Of a stretch of 64,000 bases of DNA, positions 18,034 through 27,525 are shown in pieces (the stretch's first letter is position 1; every line of letters begins with the position of its first letter). A model generated the notes under the pieces. That model saw only the letters and a program-made list of their open reading frames with translations, made no database searches and was not told the origin of the DNA. The position numbers and the translations under genes were made by a program. Source of the stretch: Leptolyngbya subtilissima AS-A7 (GTDB lineage: Bacteria > Cyanobacteriota > Cyanobacteriia > Phormidesmidales > Phormidesmidaceae); the NCBI RefSeq assembly GCF_039962255.1, contig NZ_JAMPKY010000001.1, forward strand, positions 620,001 to 684,000. The letters are read 5' to 3'.

Positions 18034-18825
18034 ATGGTAAAGGGTTTGAAACGGAGCAGCGCACAGATATCGCTTAGTTGGATAACACTGCCCCGAGCGG
18101 GAAGCATTGCCCTAGGGTTATTGCTGGCACCGCTTGCGGGAGTGTGGACCGCTGCCCAGGCCCAGTTTCCGCCCTGCCCGCCCCCGTCTGCCAACGAGTA
18201 TCTGCTGCTAGTCCGCAGCAACACCGAGGCCGAGCGCACGCGGGTACAAGACCTGCTGCCCTCCAACAGCACCGTCCTAGTTTGTGATTACCTCAACGAC
18301 ACCGTTGTGCGGGCCGGGGGGTTTACCAACCTAGAAAATGCTAATGCGTGGGCCCAGTACATGACGGAGGTAGAGGGCTTCCAGGCCTTTGTAGCCCGTC
18401 CGGCCACCACCGCGGCCCAGCCTGCACCTCCCACGGGTGGCACAACTCCGCCTGCGAACAGTGAGACTCCGCCCGCCAACAATACCCCACCCAGCGGTGG
18501 CACTCCGGCCACGGCTACTCCTCCAGCGACGACGCAGTCAGCGCCAACCGCCTACGCCCCTCAGCCGTTGGGAACGGGCTTTGCGGTGCTCGTGGACTAC
18601 CAGTACCAGCCTGAGTCGGCGATCGCCATTCAGCGTCAGGTGGGTCAGGCTGTGGGCCTAGCGGTGCATCGCCAGCGCTCCTATCTACTCATCGCCCATA
18701 GCCCAGATGTGGCCGGAGCCGCCTCTACTCTGTCCGTGCTCACCAGTCTCAACATCGCCGGTTTTATCGTCGATAGCCAGGAAGTGGTAATGCTGACTCC
18801 AGCGGTGGCTCTCACCGCTCCTTGA
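18034..18825 (+). CDS. Hypothetical exported protein with two related domains
   Basis: No known function recognised. The 263-residue product has a signal segment (AGSIALGLLLAPLAGVWTAAQAQ), a first domain (about 50-125: ANEYLLLVRSNTEAERTRVQDLL...AWAQYMTEVEGFQAFVARP), a low-complexity Pro/Thr/Gly/Ala linker (about 128-180) and a second domain (about 185-258: GFAVLVDYQYQPESAIAIQRQV...). Both domains look like short alpha/beta SPOR-like units that carry pairs of YLLL/GF strands. SPOR domains bind peptidoglycan, but the resemblance is by eye only. It is a single gene with a gap of about 100 bp from ycf54. Confidence 0.75.
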   Translation: MVKGLKRSSAQISLSWITLPRAGSIALGLLLAPLAGVWTAAQAQFPPCPPPSANEYLLLVRSNTEAERTRVQDLLPSNSTVLVCDYLNDTVVRAGGFTNLENANAWAQYMTEVEGFQAFVARPATTAAQPAPPTGGTTPPANSETPPANNTPPSGGTPATATPPATTQSAPTAYAPQPLGTGFAVLVDYQYQPESAIAIQRQVGQAVGLAVHRQRSYLLIAHSPDVAGAASTLSVLTSLNIAGFIVDSQEVVMLTPAVALTAP

Positions 18826-18851
18826 GGCTTCCTTTTCAAGACGGAAATCTT

Positions 18852-18880
18852 GTAGGGGCATTGCAGTGCAATGCCCCTAC
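18852..18880. repeat. Dispersed-type palindrome GTAGGGGCATTGCA/TGCAATGCCCCTAC
   Basis: A perfect 14-bp inverted repeat with one central base, in the gap between two convergent genes. Sequences of this type (TAGGGGCATTGC...GCAATGCCCCTA) are repeated in many cyanobacterial genomes. It can also serve as a transcription end hairpin for both genes, although no long U-run follows. Confidence 0.7.
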
Positions 18881-18910
18881 AGATCGGGTGCAACCGAATG
18901 AGATTCGGCA

Positions 18911-19366
18911 TCAGTAGGCAGGCGCGGCCAGACAAGAGATCATCGCTCCCAAAATTGACCCGGCAATCACCTGAAAAGGCGTGTGTCCTAGCAGTTCCTT
19001 CAGCCGATCTTCTCTAATCTCGGGCTTTTCTTGAAACAGCTCGTCAATGATTTGATTGAGCACTTTGGCCTGCTTGCCCGCCGCCTGACGCACTCCCGCC
19101 GCGTCATACATGACAATCACCGAAAACACGGCGGTGGCAGCAAATATTGGGCTTGCCCAGCCCAGAGTCTGGCCAATGCCGCCGGCTAGGGCCGTAACTA
19201 GAGCCGAGTGGGCGCTGGGCATGCCACCGGTTTCTACCATCACCCGCAGATTGAGCTTGCGATGGCGCACCAGCTCAATGACAGCCTTGAGCCCCTGGGC
19301 TGTAAAGCAGGCAATTAACGCCACCACGAGCACATGGTTGTTGAAGATGTCGCTAAAACTGTCCAT
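18911..19366 (-). CDS. Divergent PAP2 family membrane protein (DUF212)
   Basis: A 151-residue membrane protein of the divergent PAP2 (acid phosphatase/vanadium haloperoxidase-related) family. The family motif GGMPSAHSALVTALAGGIG is clear, as is VIVMYDAAGVRQAAGKQAKVLN. Three or four hydrophobic helices are present (VLVVALIACFTAQGL, LVTALAGGIGQTLGW, FAATAVFSVIVMY, FQVIAGSILGAMISCLAA). Related PAP2 enzymes remove phosphate from lipids or isoprenoid diphosphates; the activity of this branch is unproven. The ATG at 19366 is 14 bases after the crtE stop, so it is probably in an operon with crtE and folD. Confidence 0.9.
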   Translation of the reverse strand: MDSFSDIFNNHVLVVALIACFTAQGLKAVIELVRHRKLNLRVMVETGGMPSAHSALVTALAGGIGQTLGWASPIFAATAVFSVIVMYDAAGVRQAAGKQAKVLNQIIDELFQEKPEIREDRLKELLGHTPFQVIAGSILGAMISCLAAPAY

Positions 19367-19380
19367 CGGCGCAGGCAAAC

Positions 19381-20367
<987 letters not shown>

Positions 20368-21228
20368 CTACAGGCGGTTGCGGTAGCTGGTTACGGTGTT
20401 CTCAAGCAGCATGGCCACAGTCATTGGGCCAATGCCTCCCGGCACCGGAGTAATCGCCGAAGCCACCGGCTCTACCGAGGCAAAATCGACATCTCCCACC
20501 AGCCGAGCTGAGCCGTCGGGCTGCTCAACCCGGTTAATGCCCACGTCGATGACAACGCCGCCGGGCTTAACGTCAGCCGCTGTAATCATACCGGGACGGC
20601 CTACCGCCGCCACTAGAATATCAGCTTGCCGCATCACCGCGGCTAAATCGGGGGTGCGCGAATGAGCCATGGTCACGGTGGCGTTGGCCTCTAGCAGCAT
20701 CAGGGCCATAGGCTTACCCACCAGAATGCTACGTCCCACCACCACGGCCGTGGCCCCAGCGGGGTCAATTTTAGCAGCCTCTAGCAGTCGCATCACGCCG
20801 TAGGGAGTGCAGCTGCGCAGGCCAGGTTCGCCGCGCACCAGCCGGCCTAAATTGATCGGGTGCAGGCCGTCGGCATCTTTGTCGGGGTCGATGGTGTGGA
20901 GCAGAGCCACGGCATCGAGGTGGTCAGGCAGGGGCAGCTGTACCAAAATACCGTCCACGTTGGGGTCGGCGTTGAGCTGCTGAATCAGGTCGGCCACCTC
21001 TTGCTGAGAGACGGTGGTGGGCAGGTGCTTACCGTAGGAGGCAATGCCCACGCGACTACAAGCCCGCTCTTTGTTGCGCACGTAGGCGGCGCTGGCGGGA
21101 TTGTCACCCACCATAATCACCGCTAGCCCTGGGGGACGGCGCCCTTGGGCGATGAACGCCTGAACAGCGGTGGCCAGGTCGGTTTGAATTTGGGCCGCTA
21201 AGGCTTTGCCGTCGAGCAGTTGGGTCAT
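20368..21228 (-). CDS. folD: Bifunctional methylene-THF dehydrogenase/methenyl-THF cyclohydrolase
   Basis: A 286-residue FolD that interconverts methylene-, methenyl- and formyl-tetrahydrofolate. Signatures: [16 protein letters not shown] with the catalytic lysine, [46 protein letters not shown] for NADP binding and [18 protein letters not shown] at the end. It is the first gene of a minus-strand row folD-crtE-PAP2 with 57 bp to crtE. Confidence 0.97.
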   Translation of the reverse strand: MTQLLDGKALAAQIQTDLATAVQAFIAQGRRPPGLAVIMVGDNPASAAYVRNKERACSRVGIASYGKHLPTTVSQQEVADLIQQLNADPNVDGILVQLPLPDHLDAVALLHTIDPDKDADGLHPINLGRLVRGEPGLRSCTPYGVMRLLEAAKIDPAGATAVVVGRSILVGKPMALMLLEANATVTMAHSRTPDLAAVMRQADILVAAVGRPGMITAADVKPGGVVIDVGINRVEQPDGSARLVGDVDFASVEPVASAITPVPGGIGPMTVAMLLENTVTSYRNRL

Positions 21229-21380
21229 GGCCGGGTGCGCTAACCTGTATCTCGGGAACGATCGCAGTTGAAACCCTAAGGCAAACTTTGCCCAGGTTGA
21301 GGATTCGACGCCTTCTCAGTGTCTCAGATTTTGATCCTCTAAACGTCTGCGATCGCCGCTCAGCGCCTTAAAAAGCTTCT

Positions 21381-21809
21381 ATGGACTACTTAAAGCGTCA
21401 GTTTACCTACTATGGAGCGATTGGGTTGGCCCTGGTGGTCGTCACCAGCTGCGGGGCCAGCGTCGATGCCGGGGTGGGCTATTCCCTGCGCGATCGCCTC
21501 AGCACCTGGCCCGGCCTCGCCTGGCTTGACCCCGTTACCCCCATAGGCGAAGCCAGCCAGAGCCAAAGCGATATGGTTTATTTAGCTGGCACCGTCGGTC
21601 GCCATTTGCCCCTGGTGGGCCAGGGACTGTACGAGCTGGTGGATGACTCGGGCTCCATTTGGGTGCTCAGCGCTGCGGCCCCGCCTCCCCAGGGAGAGCC
21701 CATCACCCTGCGGGCCACCATTCGGTATGAGCAAGTTTTGCTGCGCGGCCAAGATATTGGCGAGTACTACGCTGAAGAGTTAGAGCGCCTACCTCAGGAA
21801 TCTCGATGA
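21381..21809 (+). CDS. Hypothetical lipoprotein, probable OB-fold
   Basis: A 142-residue protein with a lipobox at the end of a hydrophobic N-terminus (GLALVVVTSCG). The mature part shows MVYLAGTVGRHLPLVGQGLYELVDDSGSIWVLS...EPITLRATIRYEQVLL, a pattern seen in small OB-fold (NirD/BOF-like) periplasmic proteins. No enzyme function can be given. It lies alone between divergent folD and psbU with its own promoter region. Confidence 0.75.
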   Translation: MDYLKRQFTYYGAIGLALVVVTSCGASVDAGVGYSLRDRLSTWPGLAWLDPVTPIGEASQSQSDMVYLAGTVGRHLPLVGQGLYELVDDSGSIWVLSAAAPPPQGEPITLRATIRYEQVLLRGQDIGEYYAEELERLPQESR

Positions 21810-21885
21810 AAACTACAGTAACGGCCCGATAGCGTTCTTCTCCGTTGTGGGGCCTGGAAAATGGTAGTCTCTTAGAAATGCTGTG

Positions 21886-21891
21886 TATAGT
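21886..21891 (+). promoter_or_regulatory. Possible psbU -10 element
   Basis: TATAGT lies 31 bases before the psbU ATG and matches the -10 consensus at four of six bases. No good -35 is found at the usual spacing. An AGGAGA Shine-Dalgarno site is present at 21905-21910, 12 bases before the ATG. Confidence 0.35.
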
Positions 21892-21922
21892 CATTCACAC
21901 TGGTAGGAGAGGATTAGGGTAA

Positions 21923-22351
21923 ATGAAACAACTGGTTGGCCTACTCGTTGCGCTGGCAGTGCTGTTTGGTTGGGTAAGCAGCCCCGCTGTAGCGCAGCCC
22001 ATCTCTGGGGCAGACCTTCTGAGCGCCCCCTTTGAGGCCACGGCCTGGCTGGCAGAATCACCGCAGAACGCGGTAGACGCCAAGCTCAAGACAGAGTACG
22101 GGGCTAAATTAGACCTCAACAACGCCAACGTACAGGGCTTTAGAAAGTTTCCTGGACTGTACCCCACCCTGGCGCGCAAGATTCTACTCAATGCTCCCTA
22201 CGAGAGCGTTGATGACGTGCTCGACCTGCCGGGTCTGAGCGAGCCTCAGCTTGAGATTCTGCGCAAGAACCTGGATAACTTCACGGTTACTGTGCCTGAC
22301 TCCGCGTTTGTAGAAGGTGGCGATCGCTTCAACAACGGCGTTTACAAGTAG
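21923..22351 (+). CDS. psbU: Photosystem II extrinsic 12 kDa protein PsbU
   Basis: PsbU caps the oxygen-evolving Mn cluster on the lumenal side of photosystem II and stabilises it with PsbO and PsbV. The 142-residue precursor has a signal peptide ([23 protein letters not shown]) and the mature helix-hairpin-helix part: [26 protein letters not shown] and [20 protein letters not shown], ending FNNGVYK. It precedes nadB by about 110 bp; the two may or may not be cotranscribed. Confidence 0.97.
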   Translation: MKQLVGLLVALAVLFGWVSSPAVAQPISGADLLSAPFEATAWLAESPQNAVDAKLKTEYGAKLDLNNANVQGFRKFPGLYPTLARKILLNAPYESVDDVLDLPGLSEPQLEILRKNLDNFTVTVPDSAFVEGGDRFNNGVYK

Positions 22352-22460
22352 GCAGCGGGCCATCCCTCTATTTGGCTTAGCTGCCCCCCTTAGTAGCCCT
22401 GGTTGGTCAGGTTGGCCCAAGGTCAACGCTGGTTAGCCAGGGTTTTTAGCACCTTACTAT

Positions 22461-24182
22461 TTGAATCATTCTTGGGAGTCGTCTTTGACCCAGCCTGATT
22501 TATCGCTGCCTGCGCCGTCCAATCACCCTCCTAACCAGCATTTCGACGTGCTAGTGATTGGGGGAGGTGCTGCCGGGCTTTACTCGGCGCTATCGATTCC
22601 GCCCCAGTGGCGCATTGGCCTGGTGACCAAAGATACGCTGTCAATTTCCGCCAGCGATTGGGCCCAGGGGGGTATTGCTGCCGCCATTGGCGTAGACGAT
22701 GCCGTCTCGCTTCACGTAGCTGACACCTTGGTAGCCGGAGCCGGACTGTGTGATCCTCAATCTGTAGAGCACCTGGCTAGTAAGGCTGCTCCCTGTATTC
22801 AGCGCCTGGTGGATCTAGGGGTCGCCTTCGATCGCACCGAGGGCCAGCTGGCCATGACCCTAGAGGCCGCCCACTCGCGCCGCCGCGTGCTCCACGCTGC
22901 CGACACTACTGGGCGGGCGATCGTGTCGATTCTGGCCGAGGCGGTGCTCCAGCGGCCCAACATTACCGTGTTTGAAAGCGCCTTCGCTCTCGATCTATGG
23001 ATGGTTGAAGGCCGCTGCCGTGGCGCATTGGTAGCCCATAGTCAGCAGCTTCAGTGGCTGTCGGCTCAGGCCACGGTGCTAGCTACAGGTGGCGGTGGCC
23101 AGGTCTATGCCCAAACGACTAATCCTACCGCCAGCACGGGTGATGGCGTGGCTATGGCCTGGCGGGCTGGAGCCCAGCTGCGCGATCTAGAATTTGTGCA
23201 GTTTCACCCCACATCCCTGGCGGAACCGGGGGCACCGCCCTTCTTAATCAGCGAAGCGGTGCGGGGAGAGGGTGCGCATTTAGTCGATCGCCAGGGCTAC
23301 CGCTTTGCCTTCGACTATCATCCCGACGGCGAGCTGGCTCCGCGCGATGTGGTCAGCCGCGCCATTTTTCACCACCTGCAAAAGACCGGTGACAACCGCG
23401 TCTGGCTTGACATGCGGCCCATACCGCCCGATCGCTTGCAGTACCGTTTCCCCAACATTTTGCAGGTGTGCCGCACCTGGGGCATCGACCCCCTCACTGA
23501 CCCCGTGCCGGTTTCCCCCGCCGCGCACTACTGGATGGGCGGCATCACGACGGATCTTCGCAGCCAAACCACTATTCCAAGCCTTTATGCCGTGGGCGAA
23601 AACGCCAGCACCGGGGTCCACGGCGCCAACCGTCTAGCCAGTAACTCTCTGCTGGAATGCCTAGTCTACGGCGCCGAACTGGCCAACCTGCCCCTGCAGG
23701 CGGACAGCAAGGTTGATCTTAGCGCCGCCTCAGCAACCTCAGCCCTAGATGAGGCCGCCTTGTGGTCCCAAGACACCGCCGAAGACGCCCTGCTAACGCT
23801 TCATCAACAGCGCGAGCAGCTAACCCAGCTGATGTGGGATGCGGCCGCCATCAGCCGCGAGCAGGTGCGGCTGGAGGAGGCGATCGCCGCTCTGAGCCAG
23901 TGGCGCACCGAGTGGCAACAGCACCCGTGGCAATCTCTGCACCAGCTGTCGCCCGGCCAGGCCTACTCCTTACCTGACATCGACTGGCCGTTGGTGCGAG
24001 CCTGGGGTGAACTGGGCAACCTCTACGACATCGCCTGGCTAATTCTCAACAGCGCCGCCTTTCGCACCGAGAGCCGGGGCGGCCACTTTCGCCAAGACTA
24101 TCCTCAACCCAGCCCTCAGTGGCAGGTGCATACAGTGGTCGAGAGCGATCGCTGGTATACCTCTTCTCCTGTGGACCAGTAG
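22461..24182 (+). CDS. nadB: L-aspartate oxidase
   Basis: An FAD enzyme oxidising aspartate to iminoaspartate, which NadA then turns into quinolinate for NAD synthesis. FAD-binding GGGAAGLYSAL in VLVIGGGAAGLYSAL, ASDWAQGGIAAAIG, THGADTTGRA-like HAADTTGRAIV, LATGGGGQVYAQTTNP, FVQFHPTSL, MGGITTD, and the C-terminal RTESRGGHFRQDYP. Length is 573 residues, slightly long because of a polar N-terminal extension of about 28 residues. The frame starts with TTG at 22461; another TTG at 22485 is possible, so the exact start is uncertain. Confidence 0.95.
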   Translation: MNHSWESSLTQPDLSLPAPSNHPPNQHFDVLVIGGGAAGLYSALSIPPQWRIGLVTKDTLSISASDWAQGGIAAAIGVDDAVSLHVADTLVAGAGLCDPQSVEHLASKAAPCIQRLVDLGVAFDRTEGQLAMTLEAAHSRRRVLHAADTTGRAIVSILAEAVLQRPNITVFESAFALDLWMVEGRCRGALVAHSQQLQWLSAQATVLATGGGGQVYAQTTNPTASTGDGVAMAWRAGAQLRDLEFVQFHPTSLAEPGAPPFLISEAVRGEGAHLVDRQGYRFAFDYHPDGELAPRDVVSRAIFHHLQKTGDNRVWLDMRPIPPDRLQYRFPNILQVCRTWGIDPLTDPVPVSPAAHYWMGGITTDLRSQTTIPSLYAVGENASTGVHGANRLASNSLLECLVYGAELANLPLQADSKVDLSAASATSALDEAALWSQDTAEDALLTLHQQREQLTQLMWDAAAISREQVRLEEAIAALSQWRTEWQQHPWQSLHQLSPGQAYSLPDIDWPLVRAWGELGNLYDIAWLILNSAAFRTESRGGHFRQDYPQPSPQWQVHTVVESDRWYTSSPVDQ

Positions 24183-24213
24183 ATGGGTAAGTGGGGAAGC
24201 CAGTTTTGAGTGC

Positions 24214-24269
24214 TTAGTTTTGAGTTTTGAATTTCTGATGTGGGGAAAACATTCAAAACTCAAAACTAA
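24214..24269. terminator. 19-bp hairpin between convergent nadB and DUF2227 genes; dispersed-type repeat
   Basis: Left arm TTAGTTTTGAGTTTTGAAT (24214-24232) and its exact complement (24251-24269) around an 18-base loop. The TTTTGAG-type sequence is a widely repeated element in cyanobacterial genomes. Its position between convergent genes suits a bidirectional terminator, though the stem itself is A/T-rich. Confidence 0.7.
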
Positions 24270-24291
24270 CTGGGTTTTACCCACCGCTCCA

Positions 24292-24819
24292 CTACCGCCG
24301 CTTCCGCTTCTTGGATCGCTTCCGCTTGCCCTTAGACGCTGAGGATATCCAGTCGGCTACATAGTGGCTCAGGGCCCCGAGTTCTAACCCCACCACTAGG
24401 GCCAGCCACCAGGGCCAGTAGGTAACTAATCCCCAGCTGAGCCCGTTGATCAGGTCCTCCCAAGAAAGGGCGGTGCGCTGGGCGCTGTTGAGCAGATTGA
24501 CGAGCAGCAGCCCGCCCATGCTTACCCATAGCGACAGGTAGAGCACCCGCACCACGGTGCCAATAATCGGCCCGTGGGACCAGTGCGATCGGTGGCGAAT
24601 GCGGCTCCGGTAGGGGAGCCAGATCCACCGCAGCCAGCCCCAACGTTTGTATTGCACTGAGTGAATATCGAGATCGGGGCCCAGCATCCAGCCGCCTAGC
24701 AAAAATCCTAGACAGACCACTGCGGTTAGCTGGCCGCTGAGGGTGACGCGAAAGGCAGCCAACACCACCAGGGGTAAGGCCCAAAGAGTAATGCGATCGT
24801 GAGTGCGACCTGAGGACAT
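24292..24819 (-). CDS. DUF2227 putative metal-binding membrane protein
   Basis: A 175-residue protein of the DUF2227 family common in cyanobacteria. It has several hydrophobic segments (TLWALPLVVLAAFRVTL, AVVCLGFLLGGWML, VLYLSLWVSMGGLLLVNLL, YWPWWLALVVGLELGAL) and conserved His/Asp groups: GPDLDIHSVQYKRWG, RHRSHWSHGPIIG and LSHYVADWIS, consistent with a metal site at the membrane face. A very basic tail ends the protein (about ten Lys/Arg). The arrangement resembles the YdjM/LexA-regulated hydrolase-like membrane proteins, but no activity is known. Confidence 0.85.
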   Translation of the reverse strand: MSSGRTHDRITLWALPLVVLAAFRVTLSGQLTAVVCLGFLLGGWMLGPDLDIHSVQYKRWGWLRWIWLPYRSRIRHRSHWSHGPIIGTVVRVLYLSLWVSMGGLLLVNLLNSAQRTALSWEDLINGLSWGLVTYWPWWLALVVGLELGALSHYVADWISSASKGKRKRSKKRKRR

Positions 24820-24877
24820 GGCACAGATGTACCAAGATTTGGCCCTTCTGGCAAGGGGTAAGGGCTCAGCCGCTCAG

Positions 24878-26950
24878 CTAGGCTGCCGTTGCTCCGGTTA
24901 CCTGGAGAATCGTGTGAATGAGCACTTCCGCCTCTACCGGCTTGGGCAAATGCTGCTGAAATCCGGTGGATAGGGCTTGGGCCTCGTCAGAAATGCGGGC
25001 GTGGGCGGTAATGGCGATCGCCGGAATCTGACCCTGGGGTGCAGGCAGCTGCGTTCTAATCTTCTGCATCAGGGTGTAGCCATCCATATCGGGCATGCTG
25101 ATGTCGCACAGCAGCACCGCCGGCTGGGTTGTACTCAGCAGGTGAAAGCCCTCCTGCGCGGTGGCCGCCGCCGTGACAACCGCCCCCTGAGAAGCTAGCA
25201 GAAAGGTTAGATAATCGCGGGTGTCGGTGTCATCGTCAATGATCAAAATCGCCATATTCGCCAGGGCATGGGGACCAGCCTCGGCAAGCTTGTTTTCTGG
25301 CGGCGTGGGGGGCGTGGGGGCAAACGGGGAGGGCACCAGCGGCAGGGCCACGGTAAAGGTGGTGCCTTGATTTACCCCAGGGCTTTCAGCCCAGACATAG
25401 CCCTGGTGCTGCTCTACTAGGTAGTAAACAATCGCCAGCCCCAGACCCAACCCTCCCTGGGCGCGGGTGGTACTGCTGTCGGCCTGGCGAAACCGGTCAA
25501 AAATGTGGGGCAAAAAGTCGATGTCGATGCCCATGCCCGTATCGCTGATGCGCAGCTGAGCATAGCCTGGCGTATAGGCATCTGGGGGAGTTACTAGGGT
25601 CTTGGGCAGGTCGGTCACCATCGAGAGATGCACCTCTACACGCCCCTGATGGGGGGTAAATTTGATCGCGTTGGTGAGCAAATTCCAGACTACCTGCTGC
25701 AACCGCAGGGCATCTCCCACAATTTCTAGGCGGGCGGTGTCTTGAACGTTGTCAACTAAGGCAATCGCCTTGGCCTCTGCCGCTGGCCGCACTGTCTCTA
25801 ACGCCGACTGGGCGATCGCCGCCAGATCTAGCGGCCGGCAGTGGAGCTGTAGCTTGCCCCGCACGATCTGGGACACGTCGAGAATGTCTTCAATGAGCTG
25901 TTTTTGAGCAATGGCGTTGCGCTCGATGGTGGCGATCGCGTACGCCGTCTTTTGCGGATCTAAATCGCGCGATCGCAGCAGGTGCGACCAGCCCAAAATC
26001 GAATTCAGCGGCGTCCGCAGCTCATGGGACAGGACCGCGATAAACTCATCCTTCATCCGGTTGGCCGTCTCCGCCTCTTGGCGGGCCGCCTGCTCGCGAA
26101 TCACCTGGGCGTTGGCTGCCTCGGCCTGCTTGCGCTCGGTAATGTCTTCAACGGTGCCTACGTAACCGAGAAACTGCTTTTGCTCCGACACCAGGCGGGC
26201 CGAACGCACCGAAACCCAGCGAGAGCCATCATCCCTAGCCTGAACCCGAAACTCCTGGGAATATTCCTGCCCGTCGGCCATGAAAGCGTGCCAGGTCGAT
26301 TGGGCGATCGCCGAGTCGTCGGGATGCACAGAGCCCAACCAGCTCTGCTCGGGGACGGCGTCGGCTGAGCCACAAATAGATTGATAGCGGGGATTGGTGT
26401 AGAGGCAGCGGCCCTCAGTATCAGTGACAAACACCCCCAGCGGCGAACAAGTGCTGAGCAGACGAAACCGCTCTTCACTCATCTGTAGCTCAGTGTTAAT
26501 TGCCTCTAATTGAGAGGCCTGCTGCTGCAAGATTTCGGTCTTTTGTCGCAGGGCTTCAGTCTTTTTAAATAGCTCAATAAAAATGGTTACCTTTGACAGC
26601 AAAATATTGGGTGAAATTGGCTTGATTAAATAATCAACCGCTCCCAGGGCATAGCCCTTGAACATAAACTGTTCGTTGCTGCTAAAGGCGGTGAGAAAAA
26701 TAATTGGTGTATCGCGCGATCGCTGGCGCTGGCGAATCAGTGTGGCCACCTCAAATCCATCCATCAGAGGCATTTGCACATCCAGCAAAATCACCGCAAA
26801 GTCGTCTTGCAGTAGACAGCGCAGCGCCTCTTCTCCCGAGGTTGATTTGACTAAATTGGCTCCCAAATCGCCCAAAATAGCTTCTAGGGCCACCAGGTTT
26901 TCGGGCTGATCATCGACGAGGAGAATGTTGACGGTTGCCTCGGTTTGCAT
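24878..26950 (-). CDS. Hybrid histidine kinase, REC-PAS-HisKA-HATPase-REC
   Basis: A soluble kinase of 690 residues from the ATG at 26950, whose TGATG overlap with the cheB stop favours this start over the TTG at 26956. Order: receiver 1 (about 8-125, NILLVDDQPENL, phospho-site FAVILLDVQMPLMDG), coiled-coil linker, PAS/PAC (about 160-275), HisKA (VLSHELRTPLNSILGWSHLL, about 310), HATPase_c (VWNLLTNAIKFT, ISDTGMGID, AQGGLGLGLAIVYYLVEQH) and receiver 2 (about 565-688, ILIIDDDTDTR, AVLLCDISMPDMDGY, KP). Last gene of the CheR/CheB operon. Confidence 0.95.
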   Translation of the reverse strand: MQTEATVNILLVDDQPENLVALEAILGDLGANLVKSTSGEEALRCLLQDDFAVILLDVQMPLMDGFEVATLIRQRQRSRDTPIIFLTAFSSNEQFMFKGYALGAVDYLIKPISPNILLSKVTIFIELFKKTEALRQKTEILQQQASQLEAINTELQMSEERFRLLSTCSPLGVFVTDTEGRCLYTNPRYQSICGSADAVPEQSWLGSVHPDDSAIAQSTWHAFMADGQEYSQEFRVQARDDGSRWVSVRSARLVSEQKQFLGYVGTVEDITERKQAEAANAQVIREQAARQEAETANRMKDEFIAVLSHELRTPLNSILGWSHLLRSRDLDPQKTAYAIATIERNAIAQKQLIEDILDVSQIVRGKLQLHCRPLDLAAIAQSALETVRPAAEAKAIALVDNVQDTARLEIVGDALRLQQVVWNLLTNAIKFTPHQGRVEVHLSMVTDLPKTLVTPPDAYTPGYAQLRISDTGMGIDIDFLPHIFDRFRQADSSTTRAQGGLGLGLAIVYYLVEQHQGYVWAESPGVNQGTTFTVALPLVPSPFAPTPPTPPENKLAEAGPHALANMAILIIDDDTDTRDYLTFLLASQGAVVTAAATAQEGFHLLSTTQPAVLLCDISMPDMDGYTLMQKIRTQLPAPQGQIPAIAITAHARISDEAQALSTGFQQHLPKPVEAEVLIHTILQVTGATAA

Positions 26951-27525
26951 CACCAATCTCCTGTCGCGGCGCAGAGGTGAATCAAGCGGGGCGCAATCTG
27001 CGAGAGCGGCAATATAGCATCGACGGCGATCGCCGCGATCGCGGCCCTCGGCAGTACCGGGCTCTCCGCCGTGTCTGGGTCTTGCACAATCGTGACCCCG
27101 CCCCGCGCCTTCAGGGTGGATAACCCTTTTACTCCATCCTGGTTGGCTCCGGTCAAAATCACACCAATCACACGTTCGTTATAGCTGTCAGCGGCAGACT
27201 CTAGCAGCACATCAATTGACGGACGCGCATAGGAAACCGGCTCATCAATAGACAGAGAAAAATATCCGTATTCTACCAGCAAATGATAGTCGGCAGGGGC
27301 GAGATAAACATGCCCCGCCTGGATGCGTTCCTTATCTTCAACTTCGTGCACTGGCAAAACCGTAAACTGTTGTAAAAAATTACCCAACCCTTGAGCAGAC
27401 TCGCGGTGGCGATGCTGCACAACGGCCAGCGCCGCAGAAAAATTTTGGGGAAGGGCACCGAGCAGAGTTTTTAAGGCCGACAATCCGCCTAGGGAAGTGC
27501 CAATTACAATCAGTTCATAGGCCAC
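26950..27525 (-). CDS. cheB: CheB-type methylesterase domain protein without receiver
   Basis: A 191-residue stand-alone CheB catalytic domain. In chemotaxis CheB removes methyl groups from receptor glutamates. The catalytic triad regions are visible: Ser in GTSLGGLSAL, His in VVQHRHRESAQGL and Asp in LTGANQDGVKGL. It lacks the regulatory N-terminal receiver of classical CheB, so control probably comes from partner proteins. It starts with GTG overlapping the cheR stop (TAGTG) and ends overlapping the next kinase (TGATG). No methyl-accepting receptor is in the window, so its substrate is unknown. Confidence 0.93.
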   Translation of the reverse strand: MAYELIVIGTSLGGLSALKTLLGALPQNFSAALAVVQHRHRESAQGLGNFLQQFTVLPVHEVEDKERIQAGHVYLAPADYHLLVEYGYFSLSIDEPVSYARPSIDVLLESAADSYNERVIGVILTGANQDGVKGLSTLKARGGVTIVQDPDTAESPVLPRAAIAAIAVDAILPLSQIAPRLIHLCAATGDW

